Part shown: piece by piece, positions 23,377 through 30,805 of the stretch | Layout: every line of letters starts with the position of its first letter | How positions within the stretch are numbered: position 1 is the first letter of the stretch | Assembly (NCBI GenBank): GCA_028292665.1 | Contig: JAQGLW010000117.1 | Location: forward strand, 1-43,106 | DNA: 43,106 nucleotides | Source: Herminiimonas sp. | GTDB taxonomy: Bacteria > Pseudomonadota > Gammaproteobacteria > Burkholderiales > Burkholderiaceae_D | Direction: 5' to 3' | The notes under the pieces: generated by a model | What the model saw: only the letters and a program-made list of their open reading frames with translations | Told to the model about the DNA's origin: nothing | Databases searched by the model: none | Program-made: the position numbers and the translations under genes

Positions 23377-24446
23377 CTAATCGACAGATCGGTCCGTGTG
23401 CGCTTCCGTAGTGGAAGAGAATAGATCCCATGTCGCGATGAACAGCGCAGCAATTACCGGACCGATGACGAAGCCGTTCAGACCGAAAAGCGCCATGCCG
23501 CCCAGAGCGGAGATCAGTACCACGTAGTCCGGCATCTGCGTGTCCTTGCCAACGAGTATGGGACGCAGGATGTTGTCGACCAGCCCGATCACAAACACGC
23601 CAAAGGCGATCAGCACCAGGCTCTGCCAGATCGCTCCGGTCAGGAGAAAATAGATCGCAACCGGTCCCCATACCAGGCCTGCCCCAATCGCCGGCAACAA
23701 GGAAAGAAAAGCCATCAGCACGCCCCATAGCAGCGCTCCCTGAATGCCGAGGATCCAGAATATCAAACCACCCAATGTGCCTTGCAGTGCGGCGACGACG
23801 ATGTTGCCTTTGACCGTCGCGCGAATGACGGTGATGAATTTGGTGAACAAATATCGTTTTTGCTCGGGACTCAAGGGAATTGCCTGCTTGATCCGCGCGG
23901 CGAGACTGGCGCCGTCGCGCACCAGAAAAACAGCAGGTACAGCATCACGCCGAAGCTGACCATGAAATTAAACGTATTCTGGCCGATGCTGAACGCCTGT
24001 TTCGCAACGATCTGGCTGCCTTGCACCACACTCGCTGAAAGCCTCTCCTGCGCCGAGGACATATTGGCGAGATCAAAGTGTTCCAGCAGCCGGACAATCC
24101 AGCCCGGCAAGGAGTTGATGGCCTGCTGAAAGTACATACCGAAGTCCAGTTCCCTTGAACTGATCTTTTGAAAGACGAGGGTCGCCTCTTGCAATAGTAA
24201 GGCTGCGATGACCGACAGAGGGAAGATGACGATAATCAGGCAAATCAGCAGCGTCACCAGCGCTGCGGAGTTCCGCCGGTTATGCATCGCCAGCAGCAGG
24301 CGCCGATAAAGCGGCGCAAATAGGATGGCAAGTATCGCTCCCCAGAAGACCGCGCCGTAGAACGGCCAAAGGATCAAGGCAAATGCCAGCGAGACCGTGA
24401 TCAACAGGAGCAGAAACGTCTTTTGTTGGAGCTCTCGTGAATTCAT
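23377..24446 (-). pseudogene. AI-2E-family (PerM-like) permease, interrupted by a frameshift
   Basis: Two overlapping frames together encode a complete AI-2E/PerM family membrane protein of about 356 residues. The N-terminal part (24446 down to about 23930) holds MNSRELQQKTFLLLLITVSL, paired N-terminal helices and the large periplasmic segment, ending in FGVMLYLLFF. The C-terminal part (about 23925 down to 23377) resumes with VRDGASLAARIK and holds the family helices (GTLGGLIFWILGIQ; FLSLLPAIGAG; GLVDNILRPILVGKDTQMPD). The frame changes at an A run of five (23926-23930; T run on the coding strand), where one extra base restores the full frame. This could be a sequencing error or a real inactivation. 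If intact, it would be an exporter of unknown substrate; the AI-2 role is only shown for some members. Confidence 0.85.
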
Positions 24447-24789
24447 AGGTCATCACGGTGGCTAGGCAGGCGATACGGCCCGATCAGTCCGTGTTTATTT
24501 GTGTGTCGGCTACGCCGTCGGCATGGTATTGGGCCGCTTTGTTTTTGGTCTGGCCTGCGCTTGGCCGCAGTGTCCCCCGAACTTTTTCAGGTTGTAGCTG
24601 GCCGCTTCAAAAGATGTTCCCGGTCAAGTCATGTGTAATTGCCCGATTCGATTAATGGGAAAGACTACGTTTCAGTCTAAATCCTTGGCCTGGCGGAAGT
24701 TTGACTTGAAGCAAATATTGACGCCTTCGGCACACTGTTGGACGGAGGCAGGGCGACGCCAAAAGATTGCGGACATACCGCTGCTGCCG

Positions 24790-25040
24790 TCGATTTGCCG
24801 CTGCAGCTTGGGAACGCGGAAGGTTTTACTGATCATCAACGTGCCGGGCAATACAACAGCAAGGCCAGCGGATGCAGTACCCATGGGCCTAATGCCCATG
24901 CGCCCAAGTGATCCTGCCAGGCATCCAGCACCAGTACGCCGGTCGGCAGCACGCTGATCGGGATCGGTGTGCCTTCGAAGTAAGCGACCTTGTCTCCGCC
25001 GCCTGAGAGGCTCTCTGCCGTGACATTGAAGCAGGCCCAG
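24790..25040 (-). pseudogene. Remnant of a CDP-alcohol phosphatidyltransferase (PssA-like)
   Basis: On the minus strand, FNVTAESLSGGGDKVAYFEG, TPIPISVLPTGVLVLDAW and LGPWVLHPLALL are readable in one frame. The sequence then shifts near 24850 into another frame with LPGTLMISKTFRVPKLQ. Together they match the C-terminal half of a CDP-diacylglycerol-dependent phosphatidyltransferase of the phosphatidylserine synthase type. The catalytic CDP-alcohol motif, which lies in the N-terminal half, is not present. The fragment is truncated on the 5' side and frameshifted, so it is not functional. Confidence 0.7.
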
Positions 25041-25153
25041 TGATTGGAGGTGCTCTTTTCTCCGCCTGCTACCATCCTTATCGAAACCGGGCTGCCTCTA
25101 TCGCCACACAGGGATGGAATAGATCACGCGCCCCTCTAAGCATCCGTTCAATA

Positions 25154-25441
25154 CTATTGCAAGCTAAGCCTTAGTACGCTGTTTCCCGTTGTAACGGCTA
25201 TGCTGTTCGGACCGAGCAATGCCAGGCCGACAGGAAGATCGAGGTTCCCCGGCAAAGCGCCCAAGGCGATGCCGCCAACGTTTGGCGTACCGGCAATCGT
25301 CGTCACTTCGCCAGCAGTGGTAACTCTGCGGATGGTCTGGTTACCAGTGTCGGCGACGCAGACGTTTCCCGCCGCGTCAATCGCGATGCCAATAGGGGTG
25401 TTGAACTGCGCTGCCGGTCCGACGCTCAGCCAATTCACCAT
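25154..25441 (-). pseudogene. Remnant of an NHL-repeat protein gene (C-terminal end)
   Basis: The fragment encodes one full NHL unit (FNTPIGIAIDAAGNVCVADT, GNQTIRRVTTAGEVTTIAG) and the usual closing part (LDLPVGLALLGPNSIAVTTG, NSVLRLSLQ). Intact proteins have a signal peptide and many such units forming a beta-propeller. Here the ATG at 25441 is only an internal codon, without a ribosome-binding site, and the upstream sequence carries stops. It is a 3' remnant lying 114 nt from the phosphatidyltransferase remnant. Confidence 0.75.
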
Positions 25442-25562
25442 CAGAAACCAATCAAGTTCACTGGGGCGAAGCGTCAGTGTGCAACGACAAGTTAGCCAGG
25501 GTTGCCTGGTAACGGTGCATATCGAAAAACTTCTGATATTGTCTTAATCGAACCAACGAATT

Positions 25563-25719
25563 AATGGTGTTCCTGGAGGTATTGATTCAAGGTCCAACGC
25601 TGCGATCCCCACCCGCTTGCCATAAAAAATGGCTTACTTTGCGTAGCGAACCAGATAACTGCCTGGATTGCTGTGATGTTCACCGGTACGTCAGGTTCTT
25701 TGATAGAACCGAAGGTACG
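25563..25719 (-). repeat. Dispersed modular repeat, copy R4 (right module only)
   Basis: This matches R1 8269-8417 and R3: CTGGAGGTATTGATTC, a decayed palindrome (CCAACGCTGCGATC in place of TTCCAGCGCTGGAATC), TTGCCATAAAAAATGG, ACTTTGCG, GTTCACCGGTACGTCAGG and TTTGATAGAACCGAAGGTA. It ends just where the MTMWN start codon would be. So the left and middle modules are missing. Confidence 0.75.
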
Positions 25720-25831
25720 TTTGGATAAGCATTTAACGCCGCGTTGAGCAGACGTTTTTATGGCCTTGTCAGGTCGACAGTGGATTAAAATTGACGCACA
25801 TTGAAACCAAAATGCAACTAATGTATGATAT

Positions 25832-25846
25832 TGCAACTAAGTTGCA
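25832..25846. promoter_or_regulatory. Perfect palindrome, probable metal-regulator operator
   Basis: TGCAACT-A-AGTTGCA is a perfect 7-1-7 inverted repeat. A further half-site, AATGCAACTAA, lies about 15 nt upstream (25811-25821). It lies ahead of the metal-transport operon. Genes of this type in Pseudomonas (PA4063-PA4066) are Zur-controlled. The sequence differs from the classical GTTATA-type Zur box, so the regulator is inferred from context only. Confidence 0.5.
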
Positions 25847-26083
25847 TTAAGATGCCATGTACAAACCGCCTATTCAACAAGCTCAATCCTTGATCAGAAA
25901 AACCAACTCGTGCGTGATTGGTGCACGCGTCAGCGTGTCGGCTCTCATGCTTGTTGAAATACGGCCGCTGGTCCGCAAGGAAATTGAGGATCAGTTAACC
26001 GGTCAGAACAAACCAATCGCCCCGGATTCTTCCGTGTTCCTGTGTCAACAGGCCGGCCTCTTGCAAAAGAGACTCTGTCCGGC

Positions 26084-26416
26084 ATGCCATTGACATCGCA
26101 TGATTTCCGTCGACGAATCACAAAATGCCGGTTCGGTCGCGCGGCATGTTTGTTATTGGTCGTGGTATTGGTTCTGCAACTGATCGGCACCGCATTCCAC
26201 CACCATAATCTGGCGATGGAAGAAGATGATTGCGTGAGTTGTTATCTTGCCGTGCATGTTCCCTCCCATGTTCCGCCTGCAGTGAGCGTCGTACTAACGA
26301 CGATGGCTGTTTTCCGCTATCAAATTCCTCTATTGCCGCTCTATGATTTTGTGGCGGCACAGAGTTATCTCATTCCGCTTCCCCTCGCTCCGCCTCGCCG
26401 TTTCTTTTTTGCTTGA
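26084..26416 (+). CDS. Small DUF2946-like membrane protein with His/Cys cluster
   Basis: The 110-residue protein has one N-terminal hydrophobic segment (AACLLLVVVLVLQLIGTAF), then HHHNLAMEEDDCVSCYLAVH. This is a His/Cys group of the kind that binds metal, in the DUF2946 style. Two more hydrophobic stretches and a basic tail (PPRRFFFA) follow. The start is uncertain: ATG at 26084 is chosen, GTG at 26042 is possible, and neither has a good RBS. It is the first gene after the palindrome at 25832 and before the ABC ATPase (146 nt away). A role as a periplasmic or membrane metal-binding protein fits the operon but is inferred. Confidence 0.55.
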   Translation: MPLTSHDFRRRITKCRFGRAACLLLVVVLVLQLIGTAFHHHNLAMEEDDCVSCYLAVHVPSHVPPAVSVVLTTMAVFRYQIPLLPLYDFVAAQSYLIPLPLAPPRRFFFA

Positions 26417-26561
26417 ATTTTCTTAATCGACTGGTCCGGAAACACGCCAATGGCGAAGTCTGACGGGTCGATCTTTCACTATTGTCAAAGTATGGGAATG
26501 AAGGCTCGCGCCTGTGCGCGGTCGATTTTCCATGGACTTGAAATACAAGGAAGAAAATCCC

Positions 26562-27215
26562 ATGTTAAATATCGACCGACTCAGCTACTCGTATAACACC
26601 GCAACCGTGCTGCAGGTGGATGCTTTCGTTCTCGCGTCAGGGCAGCACGCCATCCTTCTCGGGCCATCCGGTTGCGGCAAGTCGACGCTTCTCCATTTGA
26701 TTGCCGCGATTCTGACGCCGCAAGATGGCGAAATTACGGTCGCGGGCACAAATGTGAAAATGCTGTCTCCACGCGCAGCCGATAAGTGGCGTGGCGAGAC
26801 GATTGGTTTTTTACCGCAACGGCTGGCGCTGGTATCAAGCCTGTCGGTTCGCGAAAACCTCCTGCTTTCGGCCTATGCGAACGGGAAAGTCGCCGATACG
26901 GCGCGCGCCGATGACCTTATGTTGCGTCTCGGCCTTGCCGAAAAGGCGAAGGCGATGCCGCATCAACTCAGCCAGGGGCAGCAGCAGCGTGTTGCCATTG
27001 CCCGTGCGCTGTTTAACAAGCCCAGGCTTGTTCTCGCTGACGAACCCACCGCCAATCTCGATGACATATCCTGTGCCGCGGCCATTACTCTGTTGACCGG
27101 TCAGGCAGCCGATATTGGCGCATCGCTGGTCATTGCGACTCATGACGCCCGTGTGCTGACAGCCCTGCCTCAAGCCAAGGTCATGCGTTTGACTCCGGTG
27201 AAGGAGGCGGCATGA
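26562..27215 (+). CDS. ABC transporter ATP-binding protein (LolD/MacB-like)
   Basis: The 217-residue ATPase has Walker A GPSGCGKST (about residues 31-39), the Q loop FLPQR, signature LSQGQQQRV, Walker B LVLADEP and the D loop NLD, then the switch His in ATHD. It is of the short LolD/MacB-like type that works with an FtsX-type permease. AAGGAAG stands before the ATG at 26562; an open extension to 26514 is rejected. Its last codons overlap the permease start by 4 nt (ATGA). In P. aeruginosa the equivalent ATPase (PA4064) is part of a Zur-repressed operon. Confidence 0.92.
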   Translation: MLNIDRLSYSYNTATVLQVDAFVLASGQHAILLGPSGCGKSTLLHLIAAILTPQDGEITVAGTNVKMLSPRAADKWRGETIGFLPQRLALVSSLSVRENLLLSAYANGKVADTARADDLMLRLGLAEKAKAMPHQLSQGQQQRVAIARALFNKPRLVLADEPTANLDDISCAAAITLLTGQAADIGASLVIATHDARVLTALPQAKVMRLTPVKEAA

Positions 27216-28429
27216 CACATCTCAATGCATTGACGCTCGCCGTCAAATCCCTGTGCTTCAAAGCATTGCCTGCTGCGTTGAATTTGCTTCTGATGGCTGT
27301 TGGGGTCGCCATGATGACATTTGTCTTGTCCGCTTCGAAACAGCTTGAAGAAGGTGCAACGCGCGACGCCGACGGCATCGACCTTGTTGTGGGCGCCAAG
27401 GGTTCTCCGCTGCAGCTCATCCTGTCATCTATTTATCATATCGATATCCCGACCGGCAATATTCCTTTGGCAGCGGTAGCGCAGTTGAAAAAAAACTCCA
27501 TGGTCAAAAAGGTCATTCCGTTAGCGCTCGGAGACAGCTTCAATGGTTTTCGCATCGTAGGCACCGACAGTGACTACATCGAACACTATAACGGCGTACT
27601 CGCCCAGGGTAAATTGTTTGACGGCCCGATGCAGGCCGTGTTTGGTGCCCAAGCCGCCAAAAAAACGGGCGCGACGGTTGGCGCCAGTTTCACCGGCTCG
27701 CACGGTCTGGCCCGAGGCGGCGAGGAACATAAAGACGCTCCTTACGTCATCGCGGGGGTGTTAAAACCGACCGGAACTGTGCTTGACCGTCTGATATTGA
27801 CGCCGGTTGAATCCGTCTGGCGTGTGCATGAAATAGCCAATGGAATCGATGTCAATGACAAGGAGGAAAAGGCGGCGATGGATGCGGATCGGGAAGTAAC
27901 TGCGTTGCTGGTGCAGTATTCGACGCCATTGGCCGCGGTCAGCATGCCGCGTTATATCAACCGTCAAACTGAGCTTCAGGCGGCTCAACCCGCGTTAGAG
28001 GCGGCAAAACTGTTCCGGCTCCTTGGCGTCGGCGTGGACGTGATTCGTGCCATCGCCGTCATCATTCTGGTTTCAGCAGCTTTGTCGATGTTCGTGGCTC
28101 TCTATAACGCGCTTGAAGAGCGTAAAACAGATCTTGCCGTTCTGCGAACGCTGGGAGCCCCTCCAGGAAAATTGTTTTCGCTATTGCTGGTCGAGGGGTT
28201 GCTGCTGGCAATCGGGGGGGCGATACTCGGATGGGTGATCGGCCATATCGCTGTTGAAGCGCTGGGCCATATGCTGTCGGAAGACCAGAATATGACCTTA
28301 TCGGGTTGGGTCATTGTTTCCGAGGAAGCATGGCTCATCATGATTGCGACAGTCGTGGGCCTGGTTTCCGCGCTTGTTCCTGCAGTTCGGGCCTATCGGA
28401 CCGATATTGCCGCAACGTTGGCTCATTAA
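27212..28429 (+). CDS. FtsX/MacB-type ABC permease
   Basis: The 405-residue permease has one N-terminal helix (KALPAALNLLLMAVGVAMMTF), a large periplasmic domain (about 45-270) and three C-terminal helices, the FtsX topology. The C-terminal ERKTDLAVLRTLGAPPGKLF coupling helix region is typical of MacB/LolC/LolE. It couples to the ATPase just upstream (4-nt overlap). Proteins of this type transmit mechanical work to the periplasm and do not form a classical import channel, so it may move a lipoprotein, peptide or metal chelate, or power a periplasmic partner such as the DUF3299 protein. The equivalent in P. aeruginosa is PA4065. Confidence 0.88.
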   Translation: MTHLNALTLAVKSLCFKALPAALNLLLMAVGVAMMTFVLSASKQLEEGATRDADGIDLVVGAKGSPLQLILSSIYHIDIPTGNIPLAAVAQLKKNSMVKKVIPLALGDSFNGFRIVGTDSDYIEHYNGVLAQGKLFDGPMQAVFGAQAAKKTGATVGASFTGSHGLARGGEEHKDAPYVIAGVLKPTGTVLDRLILTPVESVWRVHEIANGIDVNDKEEKAAMDADREVTALLVQYSTPLAAVSMPRYINRQTELQAAQPALEAAKLFRLLGVGVDVIRAIAVIILVSAALSMFVALYNALEERKTDLAVLRTLGAPPGKLFSLLLVEGLLLAIGGAILGWVIGHIAVEALGHMLSEDQNMTLSGWVIVSEEAWLIMIATVVGLVSALVPAVRAYRTDIAATLAH

Positions 28430-28451
28430 ATTTTTTGTAGAGGATGACATC

Positions 28452-28697
28452 ATGAAATACCTTTTAACTATTGTGTTTGCCATTTGTTCTTTTGCAGCTT
28501 ACGGCAAGGATGATCCCGAACAGACAAAAAGAGAAATTGGGCAGCATCGCGCAATCGCTGCAGCCCATGAAGCAGCGGCAAAATGCATGGAGTCCGGAAA
28601 GGATGAAGAAGTCTGCAATGCCGAATTGGCAAAGGCCTGCAAAGGCATTGCCATCGGCAAATTCTGCGGAATGAAGCATTCGCATGGCGAACCATGA
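28452..28697 (+). CDS. Small exported four-cysteine protein
   Basis: The 81-residue product has a signal peptide (MKYLLTIVFAICSFAAYG, cleavage near YG-KD). A charged helical part holds four Cys in CMESGKDEEVC...CKGIAIGKFC, and the C-terminus is KHSHGEP. AGAGGATGA precedes the ATG. Paired cysteines may form disulfides in the periplasm or hold metal together with the terminal His. It sits 22 nt after the permease, and the DUF3299 gene follows, so it is part of the same operon. No family name is certain. Confidence 0.75.
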   Translation: MKYLLTIVFAICSFAAYGKDDPEQTKREIGQHRAIAAAHEAAAKCMESGKDEEVCNAELAKACKGIAIGKFCGMKHSHGEP

Positions 28698-28777
28698 CCT
28701 GTGTGAAGCATCGTCGTTTCCGCAATCGATGATGGAAATTTTCTGAAGAAAATCTGATTGCCTACTCTGGAGGTTTT

Positions 28778-29278
28778 ATGAAAACCCGCACTTGTATTGT
28801 TTTGATTGTCTCCGCAGTCGGAGCGACATGCGCGATTGCTGCCGGAACGATCGGCACTGCTTCTGCGCCGCCTGCAAGCGCACCGATTCGGATGATTGCG
28901 CCCTTGACTGAAGTCAAGGGCGTACTGTCATGGGATGTCCTGGCGAAAGTGAAATCAGTCCCGTCGAAGGACAGGGTTCTTCCGAATTTTTCAAAAGAAG
29001 TGACAGCGTTGAATGACACGGAAGTAAAAATTCAGGGCTTCATGATGCCGCTGGACCCTGGTGAAAAACAAAAGCACTTCCTGCTTTCTGTTAACCCGGT
29101 TACCTGTGCGTTTTGTATGCCCGCCGGACCGGAGGGCGTAGTCGAGGTCAAATCGACAATGCCTGTCAAATATTCCTTTGAACCGATTGTTGTGGTGGGA
29201 AAAATGGCGGTTCTCAAGAACGATCCAATGGGTCTGTTTTACCGTTTGACCAATGCTTCCCCGATATCGGTAAAGTAG
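28778..29278 (+). CDS. DUF3299 periplasmic protein
   Basis: The 166-residue protein has a signal peptide (about 1-24) and the DUF3299 core: LSWDVLAKV, then VKIQGFMMPLDPGEKQKHFLLS, VNPVTCAFCMPAGPEGVVEV and a VGKMAVLKNDPMGLFYRL tail. The C-x-x-C in TCAFC is typical and may be redox-active or bind metal. GGAGG stands before the ATG. DUF3299 proteins accompany LolD/FtsX-type ABC genes (PA4066 in P. aeruginosa), where they are induced under zinc limitation. The function is not known. It lies 80 nt after the small Cys protein. Confidence 0.88.
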   Translation: MKTRTCIVLIVSAVGATCAIAAGTIGTASAPPASAPIRMIAPLTEVKGVLSWDVLAKVKSVPSKDRVLPNFSKEVTALNDTEVKIQGFMMPLDPGEKQKHFLLSVNPVTCAFCMPAGPEGVVEVKSTMPVKYSFEPIVVVGKMAVLKNDPMGLFYRLTNASPISVK

Positions 29279-29352
29279 GATGCCGTGCAGATTTTCGGCG
29301 CATCAATCAGCATAATTCGAATACAAAATCAGTTGAAGATAAAGGGTATGGC

Positions 29353-30090
29353 ATGGGTGCTATCGGGTTCTCTTTTTTGGCGTTCTTTTCAACCCTTGTC
29401 GGAGGGATATTCGCGCTGAGGTTCAATGACCGGCTTCACTATATTCTCAGTTTTACCGCGGGGGTGCTGTTAGGCGTGGTGTGCTTCGACATCCTGCCTG
29501 AAATTTTCGCGTTGACGCGTGAACAAGGTACGGAAGTGACTAATGCGATGGTTGCATTGGCTATCGGATTTCTCTTTTTTCACAGTTTGGAAAAATTTTT
29601 CCTGCTTCATCATGCGCACGAAGGCGATTACGCCGAGCATCATCATCCGAAAGTAGGCATGCTCTCAGCTGTGGCATTGATTGGCCACAGCATTATGGAC
29701 GGCGTGGGAATCGGCCTGGCATTTCAGGTTTCCGGAGCAGTGGGAATTACGGTTGCCATTGCCGTGATCGCTCACGATTTCTGCGACGGCTTAAACACTG
29801 TAAGCCTGATGCTGGTTCACCGCAACACCAACCGTCGTTCTTTCCTGATGCTTGTACTGGATGCGCTTGCCCCCATTTTGGGCGCAGCCTCCACTTTGGC
29901 TTTCCAGGTGCCGGCCTCGATCCTGGGACTTTACCTGGGATTTTTCGCCGGTTTTCTTCTGTATATCGGCGCCTCCGACATTCTTCCCGAAGCACATTCC
30001 CGCAGCAGTCCTGCCAGATCGATGGTTCTCATCTCGCTGACGTGCCTGGGGGCGGCCTTTATCTATATTGTTATTCGTCTGTCGGAATAA
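29353..30090 (+). CDS. ZIP family metal transporter
   Basis: The 245-residue membrane protein has eight predicted helices and the two ZIP signature helices: HSIMDGVGIGLAFQ (helix 4) and AHDFCDGLNTVSLML (helix 5), with metal-binding His, Asp and Glu. A cytoplasmic His-rich loop (LLHHAHEGDYAEHHHPKVG) lies between helices 3 and 4. A final ASDILPEAHS is the helix 7 motif. ZIP proteins move zinc, iron or manganese into the cytoplasm. It closes the metal operon, 74 nt after the DUF3299 gene, which adds a known importer to an otherwise obscure set. No good ribosome-binding site is seen (AAAGGGTATGGC ahead of the ATG). Confidence 0.9.
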   Translation: MGAIGFSFLAFFSTLVGGIFALRFNDRLHYILSFTAGVLLGVVCFDILPEIFALTREQGTEVTNAMVALAIGFLFFHSLEKFFLLHHAHEGDYAEHHHPKVGMLSAVALIGHSIMDGVGIGLAFQVSGAVGITVAIAVIAHDFCDGLNTVSLMLVHRNTNRRSFLMLVLDALAPILGAASTLAFQVPASILGLYLGFFAGFLLYIGASDILPEAHSRSSPARSMVLISLTCLGAAFIYIVIRLSE

Positions 30091-30305
30091 GCAGTTGCCT
30101 GGCGAGCGGGTGACAACCGCCTCGAAGCCGGCAGCGAACATCCCGCAGCAGATACTTGCGGCCTGGGCACATCGCGAGCTTTGATGGAACCGGGTGCCCC
30201 CGAAATAACGGAGTATGCAGTAGGTTCTCACTCTTCATTAGTGAAGCAAACCGTTCTTGCCGTGGACGATAGCTTCAAAGTGAAGCGGCGGCTGGGGAAG
30301 CCGTG

Positions 30306-30360
30306 TTGCATTGTGTCAAGCACCATGCTATGCTAATGGTTAGCAACCTAACCATTAGCA
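30306..30360 (+). promoter_or_regulatory. Promoter and MarR operator of the efflux operon
   Basis: A -35 TTGCAT (30306-30311) and a -10 TATGCT (30329-30334) are spaced by 17 bp. The -10 runs into a perfect inverted repeat, TGCTAATGGTTAG-CAAC-CTAACCATTAGCA (30331-30360, 13-bp arms). This is the typical layout for a MarR dimer that blocks its own operon. The regulator's start codon is at 30371. Confidence 0.8.
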
Positions 30361-30370
30361 GGCTAATATA

Positions 30371-30805
30371 TTGATATCCATTGAAGAACGATTCTCTGCG
30401 GCTCTGCACAACACGGCGCGCTCGTGGCGACAGGCTTTGGATCGCCGTCTAAAGAACCTGGGCGTTGGACAGGCAGGCTGGATGGCAATTGCGGTAATCG
30501 CCAAGGCGAGTCAGCCCTTGTCGCAAACCGAGTTGGCCCATAGTCTTGCCGTAGAAGATCCGACTGTGGTGACCATGATCGACCGACTGGTCAAGGCGGG
30601 GCTGGTCTCGCGCATGCTTTCGGAATCCGATCGACGCGTCAAGCTGGTGGTTCTGACCAAGGCCGGCACTCAGCTATATGCAAAGGTAAAGACGGAAGCA
30701 GATGCTTTTCGCAAGGAACTCCTGGGGAAAATCGACAAGAAAAAACTGCAATCGGTCACTGAATTGCTGGAGTCTCTGCAAGAGGTTGTTGAATCGGCCC
30801 TATGA
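30371..30805 (+). CDS. MarR family regulator of the drug-efflux operon, TTG start
   Basis: The 144-residue protein has a winged helix-turn-helix of MarR type (QPLSQTELAHSLAVEDPTVV, then TMIDRLVKAGLVSRMLSESD and RRVKLVVLTKAG) at about residues 45-100, with helical dimer parts on both ends. MarR proteins bind phenolic or other ligands and release the operator. The TTG at 30371 is the only workable start. It lies 10 nt after the perfect palindrome, and GCAGG may be a weak Shine-Dalgarno sequence. Its stop overlaps the efflux pump start (ATGA at 30802), so regulator and pump are made together, a self-repressing operon. Confidence 0.9.
   Translation: MISIEERFSAALHNTARSWRQALDRRLKNLGVGQAGWMAIAVIAKASQPLSQTELAHSLAVEDPTVVTMIDRLVKAGLVSRMLSESDRRVKLVVLTKAGTQLYAKVKTEADAFRKELLGKIDKKKLQSVTELLESLQEVVESAL

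Noticed and set aside
25857-26093. 78-codon ORF with a C-terminal CPACH, right after the palindrome
   Set aside because: Its ATG lies 11 nt after the operator, which leaves no room for a promoter, leader and RBS, and it overlaps the more credible DUF2946-like frame.
30176-30197. CTTTGATGGAACCGGGTG resembling the right end of the dispersed repeat
   Set aside because: Only about 18 nt match, with mismatches, and nothing else of the repeat is near; may be chance.
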